Source: Lacunisphaera sp. (GTDB lineage: Bacteria > Verrucomicrobiota > Verrucomicrobiia > Opitutales > Opitutaceae). Taken from it: 35,674 bases of DNA. Shown here piece after piece: positions 6,570 to 17,323 of this stretch. Numbering within the stretch: the stretch's first letter is position 1; each line of letters begins with the position of its first letter. Both the position numbers and the translations under genes were made by a program. The DNA lies in contig JAHFTH010000004.1 of the NCBI GenBank assembly GCA_023269445.1, positions 1-35,674 of the forward strand, given 5' to 3'. The notes under the pieces were generated by a model. The model did no database searches and had not been told where the DNA came from. It saw only the letters and a program-made list of their open reading frames with translations.

Positions 6570-9500
6570 ATGATCAACCGCATCATCCACTGGTCACTGC
6601 ACCACCGGTTCCTCGTCATCGCCGGTTTCCTTGCGCTCTGCGCGTGGGGCGTGGTGGCGCTGACCCGCGTCCCCATCGACGCCATCCCCGATCTGTCGGA
6701 AAACCAAGTCATCGTCTACGCCGACTGGCCGGGCCGCAGCCCGCAGGAGGTGGAGGACCAAGTCACCTACCCGCTCAGTTCCGCCCTGCAAGGACTGGCC
6801 GGGGTGAAGACCGTCCGCGCCACCTCGATGTTCGGGTTTTCGTTTCTCACCGTCATCTTTGAAGACAAGATTGATCCCTACTTCGCCCGCACCCGCGTGC
6901 TGGAACGGCTCAATTCGCTCGGCAACCTGTTGCCCGCCGAAGTCGCCGCCAAGCTCGGTCCCGACGCCACCGGCCTCGGCTGGATCTATCAATATTACTT
7001 GAAGGATGCATCCGGCACGCAGGACCTCGGTTCCCTCCGCGCGTTGCAGGATACCTTCATCCACCATCAGCTCGCCGCCGTGCCCGGTGTGGCCGAAATC
7101 GCCAGCATCGGCGGCTTCGTCCGCCAATGGCAGGTTGAGGTCTCCGCCATGAAGTTGAAACAATATGGCGTGATGCTCGGCGAAGTCATGGACGCCGTCG
7201 CCGCGAGCAACCGCAATGTCGGCGGCAAGACCATCGAGGAGAACGGCGCCGAATACATCGTGCGTGGCGTCGGCCTCGTGCAAAACGCCGCCGACCTCGA
7301 GTCGATCGCCCTCCTGCCGCGCAACGGCACCCCGCTCCGCCTGCGCGATGTCGCCACGGTGCGCATTGGTGGCGAGTTCCGGCGCGGCGCGCTCGACGTC
7401 AACGGCCGGCAGGTCGTGGGCGGCATTGTCGTCATGCGCTACGGGGAGAATGCCTGGCAGGTAATCGCGAACGTGAAGACGCGGCTGGCCGCCCTCGCGT
7501 CCGGTCTGCCGGCGGGCGTCACCATCGAACCGTTCTACGACCGCAGCGATTTGATCGGCCGCGCCATCGACACGCTCAAGCACGCGCTGGCCGAGGAAAT
7601 CATCCTCGTGACCCTCGCGCACATTTTGTTCCTGTTCCACTTCCGCAGCATCCTGATCGTCACCCTGCCGCTGCCGGCCTCGATTTTGATTTCGTTCATC
7701 CTGATGGACCGGTTCGGCATCCCGTCTCACATCATGTCGCTCACCGGCATCGCCATTTCCATCGGCGTGCTGGTGGACGCCGGCATCGTCATGACCGAAA
7801 ATGTCATCCGCCACTGCGAGCGCGCCGAGGAGGAATTGAAACGCCGGCTCACCGGCCCCGAGGTCTTCACGCACACGCTGGAAGCGGCCACGCAGGTCGG
7901 CCGGCCGATGTTCTTTTCGATGATGATCATCATCCTGGCCTTCGTGCCGGTGTTTTTGCTCACCGGTCAGGAAGGCAAACTCTTCCACCCGCTCGCCTAC
8001 ACGAAGTCCTTCGCGCTGATCGGCGCCGTGCTGCTCGCGGTGACCGCCGTGCCGGTCTTCTGCACGATCCTCGTGCGCGGGCCCTTCAAACCCGAGAGCG
8101 AGAACTGGCTGATGAAGTCCCTGCTGCGAATCTACGATCCGGTGCTCGACTGGGCGCTGACCCATCGCAGGACCGTGCTCGGTCTCGCCGGCACGCTGCT
8201 CGCCGCCTCCTGCATCGTCGCGTTCGGCCTGCCGCGCACGGTCAACGCCCGGCTGCCCGACGGTATCGCTCGTCACACGCAGGGCTTTGGCAGTGAGTTC
8301 ATGCCGACCCTGGAGGAGGGTTCGCTGCTCTTCATGCCTGTGCTGCTCCCGGCGACTTCGCTCACCGAGGTCCAGCGCATCATGAGCTGGCAGGACCGCG
8401 TCATCAGCGAGCATCCCGCCGTCGCGTCTGTCGCGGGCAAGCTGGGTCGCGCTGAGAGCGCCACCGATCCCGCCCCGGTCGAAATGATCGAGACCACGAT
8501 CATGCTCAAGCCCTCCAGCCAGTGGCCCGCCGGCACGACCAAGGCGTCCATCATCGCCGATCTCTCGGCCAAGTTGATGAACGTGCCCGGCTACGTGCCC
8601 GGCTTCCTCCAACCGATCGAGAACCGCGTGCTCATGACGAGCACCGGCATCCGCGCCCAAGTGGGCGTTAAAATCTTCGGCGACAATCTCGACGCGCTCC
8701 AACAAAAGGCCTTCGAGGTCGAGCGGGTGATCAACCGTATCCAAGGCGCGACCGGCGTCGCCCCCTCGCGGGTGCAAGGCAAGCCCTACCTGGAGATTGC
8801 CGTGCGTCGCGAAGACCTCGGGCGTTACGGCCTGAGCGTCCGGCAGGTCTACGAATACATCGAAGCCGGCCTCGGTGGCGCCACCGTCGGCACCACCCTG
8901 AAGGGCCGCGAGCGCTGGCCGCTGCAAGTGCGGCTCGAGCAGGCCGACCGCGACGACATCGACAAGCTCGACGAACTGCCCCTGGCCACGCCCTCGGGCG
9001 CCACCATCCAGCTCCGCCAGGTGGCCGACATCAAACGCGTGGTCGGCCCCAATGAAATCCAGAGCGAGAACGGCCGGCTGCGCGTCTTTGTGCAGGCCAA
9101 CGTCGGCGACCGCGACCTCGGCGGCTTCGTGGACGAGATCAAGGCGCGCGTCACCCGTGACGTGAAACTCGATCCCGGGATGACCGTGGAATATTCGGGC
9201 CAATACGAACACCAGCTCCGCGCGCGGCAAACGCTGCTGTATGTTTTCCCCGCCGTGATCCTCATTATCTTCGTGCTGCTCGTGATGACCTTCAAGTCCG
9301 TCGCCGAAGCCGCCCATGTCATTCTGGCCGTGCCCTTCGCTCTCACGGGCGGCGTGATGCTCCAAGCCCTGCTCGGCTACAACTTCAGTGTCGCCGTGTG
9401 GGTCGGCTACATCGCGCTGTTCGGCACGGCCATCCAGACCGGTGTCATCATGGTCATTTATCTGGAGGAGGCGGTCGTAAAGAAACGCGCCGAACTCGGT

Positions 9501-9779
9501 GGCGCGCTGACGCCTGCCGCCCTGATCGAGGCCGTGAAAGCCGGCGCACGGCTGCGCCTGCGCCCGAAGGTCATGACTGTCGCCACGGCCATCGCCTCGT
9601 TGCTGCCGATTTTCTGGCTGGACCGCACCGGTGTCGAAATCATGCGCCCGCTCGCCGCCCCCGTGGTCGGCGGCATGCTCTCCAGCCTCGTCCACATCCT
9701 AGTCGTCACGCCGGTGATTTTCGCTTGGTTACGTGAAAGACACCTTAACGACGCTGGATTTATCCGGAACCTGGAGTAA
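6570..9779 (+). CDS. CusA-like heavy-metal RND efflux pump
   Basis: A 1069-aa proton-driven inner-membrane pump of the HME-RND family. The track starts at GTG 6543, but ATG 6570 ('MINRIIHWSLHHRFLV') matches the usual family start. Seen: 'NQVIVYADWPGRSPQEVEDQVTYPL' near residue 40, and a TM4 Asp in 'ISIGVLVDAGIVMTENV' near 400. Three methionines sit in positions equivalent to the E. coli CusA metal relay: 'SEFMPTLEEGSLLFMP' (about 576), 'APVEMIETTI' (about 638) and 'NRVLMTSTG' (about 688). These favour Cu(I)/Ag(I) over Zn/Co/Ni. The length is normal. The adaptor is directly upstream, but no TolC/CusC-type outer-membrane gene is found in the window. Confidence 0.94.
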   Translation: MINRIIHWSLHHRFLVIAGFLALCAWGVVALTRVPIDAIPDLSENQVIVYADWPGRSPQEVEDQVTYPLSSALQGLAGVKTVRATSMFGFSFLTVIFEDKIDPYFARTRVLERLNSLGNLLPAEVAAKLGPDATGLGWIYQYYLKDASGTQDLGSLRALQDTFIHHQLAAVPGVAEIASIGGFVRQWQVEVSAMKLKQYGVMLGEVMDAVAASNRNVGGKTIEENGAEYIVRGVGLVQNAADLESIALLPRNGTPLRLRDVATVRIGGEFRRGALDVNGRQVVGGIVVMRYGENAWQVIANVKTRLAALASGLPAGVTIEPFYDRSDLIGRAIDTLKHALAEEIILVTLAHILFLFHFRSILIVTLPLPASILISFILMDRFGIPSHIMSLTGIAISIGVLVDAGIVMTENVIRHCERAEEELKRRLTGPEVFTHTLEAATQVGRPMFFSMMIIILAFVPVFLLTGQEGKLFHPLAYTKSFALIGAVLLAVTAVPVFCTILVRGPFKPESENWLMKSLLRIYDPVLDWALTHRRTVLGLAGTLLAASCIVAFGLPRTVNARLPDGIARHTQGFGSEFMPTLEEGSLLFMPVLLPATSLTEVQRIMSWQDRVISEHPAVASVAGKLGRAESATDPAPVEMIETTIMLKPSSQWPAGTTKASIIADLSAKLMNVPGYVPGFLQPIENRVLMTSTGIRAQVGVKIFGDNLDALQQKAFEVERVINRIQGATGVAPSRVQGKPYLEIAVRREDLGRYGLSVRQVYEYIEAGLGGATVGTTLKGRERWPLQVRLEQADRDDIDKLDELPLATPSGATIQLRQVADIKRVVGPNEIQSENGRLRVFVQANVGDRDLGGFVDEIKARVTRDVKLDPGMTVEYSGQYEHQLRARQTLLYVFPAVILIIFVLLVMTFKSVAEAAHVILAVPFALTGGVMLQALLGYNFSVAVWVGYIALFGTAIQTGVIMVIYLEEAVVKKRAELGGALTPAALIEAVKAGARLRLRPKVMTVATAIASLLPIFWLDRTGVEIMRPLAAPVVGGMLSSLVHILVVTPVIFAWLRERHLNDAGFIRNLE

Positions 9780-9804
9780 GTTACCCGGGTCAACCCCTCT
9801 CACC

Positions 9805-10257
9805 ATGAACCACCGCCTGCTCCGCACTTTCATGCTCGCCGCCAGCCTGGGCTTTATCACCGGCTGCCAGACCGTCGAATCCCGCATCAAGGAAAAACCT
9901 GAGGTCTTCGCCAAAGTGGACAAGGCCACGCAGGACAAGATCAAGCAGGGCATCATCGACCTCGGCTACACCGAGGACCTGGTCTATGTCGCCTTGGGTG
10001 AGCCCGATCAGAAACGGGAGACGGTCACGGCCACGGGCAAGACGCTCACCTGGATCTACAACACCTATTACGACCGCTATGACGGCGCGGGCTTCGCCGG
10101 TTATCATCGGAGCGTCTACTACGATCCCTATCTCCGCGCCTACCGCATGTATTATCGCCCCGTTTTTGCCGACTCTTACAGCCAGGAAAAAGAAGAGCGC
10201 ATCCGCATCGTCTTCACGGACGGCAAGGTCACGGTGATCGAACAGGCCAAGAGCTGA
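9805..10257 (+). CDS. Putative lipoprotein of unknown function (SmpA/BamE-like pattern)
   Basis: The ORF opens at 9733 inside the pump gene, but ATG 9805 gives a clean lipoprotein signal, 'MNHRLLRTFMLAASLGFITGC'. This leaves a mature protein of about 130 aa. The central 'IIDLGYTEDLVYVALGEPDQKRETVTATGKTLTWIY' resembles the SmpA/OmlA-type 'G.t...V...lG.P' fold. A Tyr-rich stretch follows, then a terminal strand 'IRIVFTDGKVTVIEQ'. It starts 25 bp after the pump stop, so it may be co-transcribed, but no metal-binding motif is visible. Function unknown. Confidence 0.75.
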   Translation: MNHRLLRTFMLAASLGFITGCQTVESRIKEKPEVFAKVDKATQDKIKQGIIDLGYTEDLVYVALGEPDQKRETVTATGKTLTWIYNTYYDRYDGAGFAGYHRSVYYDPYLRAYRMYYRPVFADSYSQEKEERIRIVFTDGKVTVIEQAKS

Positions 10258-10269
10258 CGCGCGGCCGGA

Positions 10270-11310
10270 CTACTTCTTCACGAAGGGCGAGACGGTCTCA
10301 CGCTTCAGCTCACGGGTCATGAGCGCCATCAGCGCGTCGAGCGGTTTCTTGCTTTGGTAGAGAATGGCGTGAACTTCATTGAGGATCGGCGCCGGGATGC
10401 CCTTCTGCACGCACAGCTCGTGCAGCGCCTGGGTGGTGCGATAGCCTTCCACCACCGTGCGCCGGCCGACCAGCAGCTCGGCCACCGGGTGGCCGGCCCC
10501 GACTTTCTCGCCAAACTCGCGATTGCGGCTCCACGGGCCGTGGCAGGTGGCGACGAGATCACCGAAACCGCTCAGGCCGTAGAAGGTTTCCTTCTTCGCG
10601 CCGAGGGTTTCTCCCACGCGCACCATCTCGGTCAGGGCGCGGGTGATGAGCGAGGCCTTGGCGTTGTCGCCGAGTTTGAGTCCGTCGCAAAAACCGGCGG
10701 CGATGGCGTAAATATTTTTTAGGCAGGCGCCGTATTCCGCGCCGGCCAGATCATCACTCGTGTAGAGCCGCATGGTGGAACCGCTCATCGCCGCCTGCAC
10801 CTGGTCCACGAAATCGCCCGGCTTCGTCGCGGCCAGCACCACCGCGGCCGGCAGTCCCTGCGCCACCTCGGCCGCATTGGTCGGACCGGTGAGCGTGGCG
10901 ACATTAACCCCGGGAAACGCCTGCGCCATGACCTCACTGGGCCGGAGTTGCGTGCCCACTTCGAGTCCTTTGACGAGACTGATAAAAAGTTGGAGCCGGG
11001 TGGCCCCGACCAACTCGGTGTTGATGCGCTGGCACCATTCACGCAGGGCGTGCGACGGGCTGGCAATCAGCGCGACCTCGGCGTCGAGCAAGGCGGCGTG
11101 CAGATCGGAAGTGACCGTGAGCGCCTCGGGGAGCTTGATGCCGGGCAGGTAGTCGCGATTTTCGCGGGCCAGCTGCATGGTCACCGCGTGCTCCGGCCGG
11201 CGGGTGACCAGCGTGGCGTGCTGCTGGCGCCGGGCCAGATGAACCGCCACCGCCGTGCCCCACGCGCCCGCGCCGATGACCGCGAAATGAAGGGGGCGCT
11301 GCTCGGGCAT
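10270..11310 (-). CDS. gpsA: Glycerol-3-phosphate dehydrogenase [NAD(P)+]
   Basis: A 346-aa cytoplasmic enzyme that reduces dihydroxyacetone phosphate to sn-glycerol-3-phosphate for phospholipid synthesis. The track ORF starts 78 codons too early; ATG 11310 gives 'MPEQRPLHFAVIGAGAWGTAVAVHLA', with the Rossmann GAGAWG motif. Other family motifs are 'LISLVKGLE', 'LTGPTNAAEVAQGLPAAVV', the catalytic-Lys region 'GACLKNIYAIAAGFCDGLKLGDNAKASLITRALTEM' and 'LSGFGDLVATC'. It begins 11 bp after the lysA stop, so the two are probably one transcript. Length matches the family. Confidence 0.95.
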   Translation of the reverse strand: MPEQRPLHFAVIGAGAWGTAVAVHLARRQQHATLVTRRPEHAVTMQLARENRDYLPGIKLPEALTVTSDLHAALLDAEVALIASPSHALREWCQRINTELVGATRLQLFISLVKGLEVGTQLRPSEVMAQAFPGVNVATLTGPTNAAEVAQGLPAAVVLAATKPGDFVDQVQAAMSGSTMRLYTSDDLAGAEYGACLKNIYAIAAGFCDGLKLGDNAKASLITRALTEMVRVGETLGAKKETFYGLSGFGDLVATCHGPWSRNREFGEKVGAGHPVAELLVGRRTVVEGYRTTQALHELCVQKGIPAPILNEVHAILYQSKKPLDALMALMTRELKRETVSPFVKK

Positions 11311-11321
11311 GGGGTGAACCG

Positions 11322-12629
11322 TCAGGTTTGGAGGAAGCCGGGGATTTTTTCCCCGGCGATCATAGTCTCGAATTTCTCGCGGACGTTGACCAGCTCGAAC
11401 CGGCTGCCCGACACCAGCACCTCCGCCGGCAGTGACCGGGTGTTGTAGCGGCTGGCCATCGTGTAACCGTAGGCCCCGGCACTCATGAAGGCGACCAGCT
11501 CGCCCTCGCCCACCGTCTGCAGCGTGCGATCCTTGGCAAAGCAATCACCGGATTCGCAAATGGGGCCGACGATATCGGCCTTGAGCGCGGGCCGCGTGGT
11601 GTCGCGCTGGAGCGGCACGATCTCGTGGTAGGCCTCATACATGGCCGGGCGCACGAGGTCGTTCATGGCCGCATCGACCACGAGGAAATTCTTGCTCGCG
11701 CCCTGCTTGAGGTGCTCGACGCGGGAGAGCAGCACCCCGGCGTTGCCCACGAGGAAGCGGCCGGGCTCGAGCAAAATCTTGAGGCCAAGCGGGGCGAGCA
11801 GCGGCTTGAGCGCTGCGCCGTAGGCCTCGGGGGTCAAGGGGCGCTCCGCTGCGGGCTTGCCGTCCCACCAGGCCTGCGCGCCGCTGGCGAGCGCGTCCTG
11901 ATAGATGATGCCGATGCCGCCACCGACACTGAAATAGGAAATGCCGTAGAGCTTCTTCAGCTCCGCGGCAAAGGGCACGACCTTCTCGACCGCCTCGATG
12001 AACGGCGCAGAGGAGGTCAGCTGCGAGCCGATGTGCATCTGCACACCCTTGATCTCCAGGTGGGGATACTGGGCGGCGGCGGCGTAAGCGGCGGCGGCGG
12101 CCTGCAACGGAATGCCAAACTTGTTATCGCTCTTGCCAGTGGTGATCTTGGCGTGCGTCTTGGCGTCGACATCGGGATTGATGCGGATGGCGATCGGGGC
12201 CTTGCGCCCCAGCTGGCCGGCCACGTGGTTGATCCGCGCGAGCTCCGGCTCGCTTTCCACGTGAAAGCTGAACACCCCGGTCTCCAAAGCGAAACGGATC
12301 TCGGCCTCGGACTTGCCCACGCCGGCAAAGACGCTGCGATGTGCATTGCCGCCCGCCGCGAGGACGCGGCGCAGTTCGCCGCCACTTACGAGGTCGAAGG
12401 CCGCGCCGAGATTTGAGAAATGGCGGAGCACGGCGAGGTTCGAGTTCGCCTTCATCGCATAGCAAATCTGCACGTCGAGACCCGCGAGACTGGCGGCCAG
12501 CCGGCGGTAGTTGTCGGCGATGGTTTGCGCGCTGTAGACGTAGGTGGGAGTGCCGTGAAGCTGCGCAATAGCGGCGAGATCGACGGACTCGCAATGCAGT
12601 TTTTGACCGGCGTAATGGAAGTGATGCAT
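11322..12629 (-). CDS. lysA: Diaminopimelate decarboxylase
   Basis: A 435-aa fold-type III PLP decarboxylase converting meso-diaminopimelate to L-lysine. Motifs: 'ICYAMKANSN' with the PLP Lys, 'DLVSGGEL', 'RINPDVDAKTHAKITTGKSDNKFGI', 'GVQMHIGSQ', 'SVGGGIGI', 'EPGRFLVGNAG', 'VVDAAMNDLVRPAMYEAYHEI' and the active-site 'GPICESGDCFAKDR'. It is complete, with the ATG at 12629. gpsA follows closely, and a small gene is divergent on the other side (92-bp gap). Confidence 0.96.
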   Translation of the reverse strand: MHHFHYAGQKLHCESVDLAAIAQLHGTPTYVYSAQTIADNYRRLAASLAGLDVQICYAMKANSNLAVLRHFSNLGAAFDLVSGGELRRVLAAGGNAHRSVFAGVGKSEAEIRFALETGVFSFHVESEPELARINHVAGQLGRKAPIAIRINPDVDAKTHAKITTGKSDNKFGIPLQAAAAAYAAAAQYPHLEIKGVQMHIGSQLTSSAPFIEAVEKVVPFAAELKKLYGISYFSVGGGIGIIYQDALASGAQAWWDGKPAAERPLTPEAYGAALKPLLAPLGLKILLEPGRFLVGNAGVLLSRVEHLKQGASKNFLVVDAAMNDLVRPAMYEAYHEIVPLQRDTTRPALKADIVGPICESGDCFAKDRTLQTVGEGELVAFMSAGAYGYTMASRYNTRSLPAEVLVSGSRFELVNVREKFETMIAGEKIPGFLQT

Positions 12630-12721
12630 CTGGGTAAACGGAGCGTGAAAGGTGTCCTGATAGCCAGAATCGAATTGAACGGAAGTGCTATTTTCCGGGA
12701 TCCTATCCCTCCGTCTCTCCC

Positions 12722-12988
12722 ATGTCTCTAACTCTGCGTCGCCTGCTGAACTACCTGCCGATCCCTCACGGCAGCCGCGGCGCGCAGTATCTCAAGCCGA
12801 CCTGGCACAAACCCACGCCGTTCGATCAGTGGCGCAGCCAGGCCCCGTTTCAGTCCCGACCTGCGCTCCGCAGTGATTATTTTGGGCGTGGTCTGCGCCG
12901 CCAGCGCTTCATCCGCTGGTCCATTCGCTGCGCCATCGCTTTTGCCGCCGCTTGGATCCTATGGGAAAGCATCCGCGCGGTTTCCTGA
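12722..12988 (+). CDS. Small hypothetical membrane protein
   Basis: An 88-aa ORF with a basic, Pro/Arg-rich N-terminal half ('LLNYLPIPHGSRGAQYLKPTWHKPTPFDQWR'). One transmembrane segment lies near the C-terminus ('CAIAFAAAWILWESI'). The ATG lies just downstream of the divergent lysA promoter region. I do not recognise a family. It is supported by gene-like composition and position only. Confidence 0.5.
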   Translation: MSLTLRRLLNYLPIPHGSRGAQYLKPTWHKPTPFDQWRSQAPFQSRPALRSDYFGRGLRRQRFIRWSIRCAIAFAAAWILWESIRAVS

Positions 12989-13038
12989 TTCTGCCCGCCG
13001 GGCATTGACGCCGTCCGGGGCAGCCCTTGCATGGGGAT

Positions 13039-13662
13039 ATGTCCGACCTCGCCGAGCTCTACCCGTGGATTTCAGCCGGCGCCATCGCCTGGGGTGTCCT
13101 CGACTGTTTCTTCGGCTATCGCATTTTCAAGATAACACTGGCGGTCGTGGGCGGACTGATCGGTCTGGCAGCAGGCCAGGCCATCGCCACTCGATTTGGC
13201 TTCGGGCCGGGGGTGGAAGTCGCCGCTCTCGTAATCGGAACCTTACTGGGCGGGGGGCTGGCCTTCATGCTTTATATTGCCGCCGTGTTTGTCGCCGGCT
13301 TCGGTTTCGGCGCCACGCTGGGCATACTGCTGCTGGCCAACTATCATCACATGGTGGCCTTGCTGACCGGCGTGGTGCTGGGAGTTATCGGTGGCTTCCT
13401 AGCCGTGCAGGTGCAGCGGGTCCTGATCATTCTCTCCACCTCGCTGCTGGGATCGTTCCGGGCTGTCCTGGCCCTGTCCTATTTCACCAGCCAGATCGAC
13501 TGGCTGTTCTATTTCAAGCAGCCTGACCAGATGCCGGCCTTGATCGAGGGCAATAGCTGGATGTTACCTTCCATCCTCGCCTTGGCTGCCGTCGGTGCAA
13601 TCGCCCAGCTTGAGCTGGGCGGTGGCAAAGAGCCGAAGAAAGCCAAAGCGAAAGACGAGTAG
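13039..13662 (+). CDS. Multi-pass membrane protein (DUF4203/TM7S3-like)
   Basis: An integral membrane protein of 207 aa. The track uses TTG 13027, but ATG 13039 ('MSDLAELYPWISAGAIAWGVLDCFFGYRIFKI') is a more natural start. About seven hydrophobic segments run to residue 195 ('LAVVGGLIGLAAGQAIA', 'ALVIGTLLGGGLAFMLYIAAVF', 'LTGVVLGVIGGFLAVQV'). The Gly-rich helices with a 'FFGYRIFKxxL' opening are like DUF4203/TMEM198-type proteins. The tail is a charged 'KEPKKAKAKDE'. Function unknown. Confidence 0.8.
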   Translation: MSDLAELYPWISAGAIAWGVLDCFFGYRIFKITLAVVGGLIGLAAGQAIATRFGFGPGVEVAALVIGTLLGGGLAFMLYIAAVFVAGFGFGATLGILLLANYHHMVALLTGVVLGVIGGFLAVQVQRVLIILSTSLLGSFRAVLALSYFTSQIDWLFYFKQPDQMPALIEGNSWMLPSILALAAVGAIAQLELGGGKEPKKAKAKDE

Positions 13663-13693
13663 ACTTGCCGCCCGTTCGTCCGTCACCACCATC

Positions 13694-14158
13694 ATGCCAA
13701 TGAAAAACTTTCTGCCCCCTCTGTTGCTGGCCCTCGTCCTGGTTTGCGGATTCTCAGCCTGCAGCAACCCGGAATTCATTGCCTCCGGGATCAAGCTCGA
13801 GCTGACGAAAATCGAACGGGCAAGCGACGGATCCGTGCAGGTCGCGTGGCGGGTGGGCAACCCCAATGTATTCCCGTATCTTTTGTCGAAGACCTCGCAC
13901 AAGATCAAACTGAACGGTGTGCTGGTCGGCGTTGTCACAGATAATTCCCCCTTGGGCATCCCCGCCCAAGACCATGCCGAGTGCACCGGAGTGCTCACGC
14001 CCGCCAATCCAGCCGCCGGAGCGACCATTGAACAGGCGATCGCGCAGGGATCGGCTGCTTACCGGTTGGACTCGAGTGTTTTCGTCCTGCTCTTGGATGA
14101 CAAATCCGAGAAGGTCTTAATGACCAGTTCAGGCACGGTCGCCGTCACCACCAAATAA
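13694..14158 (+). CDS. LEA14/WHy-domain lipoprotein
   Basis: The track start at 13595 lies inside the previous gene. ATG 13694 (or 13700) gives a lipoprotein signal 'MPMKNFLPPLLLALVLVCGFSAC' with a lipobox-like FSAC. The mature part is one LEA type-2/WHy beta domain: 'IKLELTKIERASDGSVQVAWRVGNPNVFPYLLSKTSHKIKLNGVLVG...SPLGIPAQDHAECTGVL'. Family members are associated with desiccation or stress protection in the envelope. It lies about 30 bp after the membrane-protein gene and may share its transcript. Confidence 0.75.
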   Translation: MPMKNFLPPLLLALVLVCGFSACSNPEFIASGIKLELTKIERASDGSVQVAWRVGNPNVFPYLLSKTSHKIKLNGVLVGVVTDNSPLGIPAQDHAECTGVLTPANPAAGATIEQAIAQGSAAYRLDSSVFVLLLDDKSEKVLMTSSGTVAVTTK

Positions 14159-14159
14159 A

Positions 14160-14183
14160 ACAGCCCCGGAGAACCGGAGCTGT
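14160..14183 (-). terminator. Intrinsic terminator of the small minus-strand gene
   Basis: The hairpin ACAGCcCCGG-AGAA-CCGGaGCTGT has one internal mismatch. On the minus strand it is followed by TTTTATTT, giving a proper terminator for the gene ending at 14207. On the plus strand no T-run follows, so it is a weak stop for the LEA14 gene. Confidence 0.6.
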
Positions 14184-14206
14184 AGGGTTGAATAGGCGAA
14201 CTGTGG

Positions 14207-14449
14207 TCAGGCGGCCAGGCGTTGCATCCGGGCCACTGCCACCCGGGCTTTGATGGGCGCCGGCAGTTGGATCGGGCGGGACCGGAGCAGAGGGCGCGGC
14301 ACCCGGCTGTATTGGCCCACTGTCCAAGCAACGAGGCCGATGGTGAAAAGGATGGCGGTAAAATCGGCGGCGTCAAAAGAACGACCGCTCGCTAGGGAAG
14401 CGATACCCAGAAGGGCCGCGGTGCTGAGGGAGATAAGGGAGGTTTTCAT
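14207..14449 (-). CDS. Small hypothetical membrane protein
   Basis: About 80 aa from ATG 14449 (an in-frame ATG at 14470 is an alternative). The N-terminal segment 'MKTSLISLSTAALLGIASLASG' could be a signal or a first membrane helix. A second hydrophobic stretch follows ('FTAILFTIGLVAWTVGQYS'), then an Arg/Pro-rich tail. No family is recognised. The downstream terminator on the same strand supports expression. Confidence 0.55.
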   Translation of the reverse strand: MKTSLISLSTAALLGIASLASGRSFDAADFTAILFTIGLVAWTVGQYSRVPRPLLRSRPIQLPAPIKARVAVARMQRLAA

Positions 14450-14561
14450 GGAAGAGTTAGTTGTTCCCATGAAAACCCGGCTGGACCTGAAAAGTTGCAG
14501 ACTTTCGCAAACCACTCTGCCCAAGGCGCCGCCGATAACCAGAAACGCGGTGTCCGCCGGC

Positions 14562-15371
14562 TCAGCCCGCGCCACCCGAGGCGTTGGAGGCTGGTTTGAA
14601 CTTCTCGCGGAAGAGCGCGACCGCATAGTCGCGGTTCATGCGCGCGATGAAATCATGCGTGATCGTCTTAGGGCACACCGCGCTGCACTCGTATTGATTA
14701 GTGCAGTTACCAAAGCCGGCCGCGTCCATCATCTGCACCATGGCAAGCACGCGCTTGTCGCGCTCCGGCTGGCCTTGGGGCATGAGGCCGAGGTGCGAGA
14801 CCTTGGCCGCGACAAAGAGCATGGCCGAAGCGTTCTTGCAGGCCGCAACGCAAGCGCCGCAACCGATGCAGGCGGCGGCATCCATCGCAAGATCGGCGTC
14901 CTCCTTCGGCACGGGAATCGAGTTGGCATCGGGTGCTGCACCAGTGCGGACTGAAATAAAGCCGCCTGCCTGTTGAACCTGATCAAAGGCACTGCGATCG
15001 GTGACGAGATCCTTGACGAGCGGGAACGCGCGCGCGCGGAACGGCTCGACGACGATGGTGTCGCCGTCGGCGAAGCTGCGCATGTAGAGCTGACAGGTGG
15101 CGATGCCTTTGCCCGGGCCGTGCGGCTTGCCGTTGATCGTGCAGGAGCAGGTGCCGCAGATGCCTTCGCGGCAGTCGTGGGCGAAGGCGATGGGTTCCCC
15201 GTCGTCCTTCGTGAGTCCGTCGTTCACGACATCGAGCAACTCGAGAAACGACATGTCGGGGCTCACGTTTGCCGCAGGATAATCGACAAACTTGCCGGGC
15301 TGCTGCGGACCGGCCTGACGCCAGATGCGCAGGGTGACGGAGAAGAGTTTCTTGGCGGTGGGAGCGACCAT
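14562..15371 (-). CDS. sdhB: Succinate dehydrogenase/fumarate reductase iron-sulfur subunit
   Basis: A 269-aa peripheral subunit that carries electrons from the flavoprotein to the quinone site. All three Fe-S centres are visible: [2Fe-2S] '[19 protein letters not shown]', [4Fe-4S] '[13 protein letters not shown]' and [3Fe-4S]/C-terminal '[12 protein letters not shown]'. It is the last gene of sdhCAB and starts 17 bp after the sdhA stop. The sequence style is that of type-B (diheme, three-subunit) enzymes as in Bacteroidetes and epsilon-proteobacteria. Confidence 0.95.
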   Translation of the reverse strand: MVAPTAKKLFSVTLRIWRQAGPQQPGKFVDYPAANVSPDMSFLELLDVVNDGLTKDDGEPIAFAHDCREGICGTCSCTINGKPHGPGKGIATCQLYMRSFADGDTIVVEPFRARAFPLVKDLVTDRSAFDQVQQAGGFISVRTGAAPDANSIPVPKEDADLAMDAAACIGCGACVAACKNASAMLFVAAKVSHLGLMPQGQPERDKRVLAMVQMMDAAGFGNCTNQYECSAVCPKTITHDFIARMNRDYAVALFREKFKPASNASGGAG

Positions 15372-15388
15372 GATGGATTCCTCGAAAA

Positions 15389-17311
<1,923 letters not shown>

Positions 17312-17323
17312 GGCGGAGAAAGT

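Noticed and set aside
4475-6712. 745-aa minus-strand ORF opposite the adaptor gene
   Set aside because: It is a Gly/Arg/Glu-rich shadow of the strongly supported adaptor and small-protein genes on the plus strand, with no domain.
6594-9695. 1033-aa minus-strand ORF opposite the pump gene
   Set aside because: Its composition (His/Asp/Gly/Arg-rich) is typical of the antisense frame of a GC-rich gene; the plus strand encodes a clear CusA-like pump.
12873-13526. 217-aa plus-strand ORF
   Set aside because: It is an out-of-frame shadow of the 88-aa gene and the DUF4203-like membrane gene; Arg/Ser-rich, no domain.
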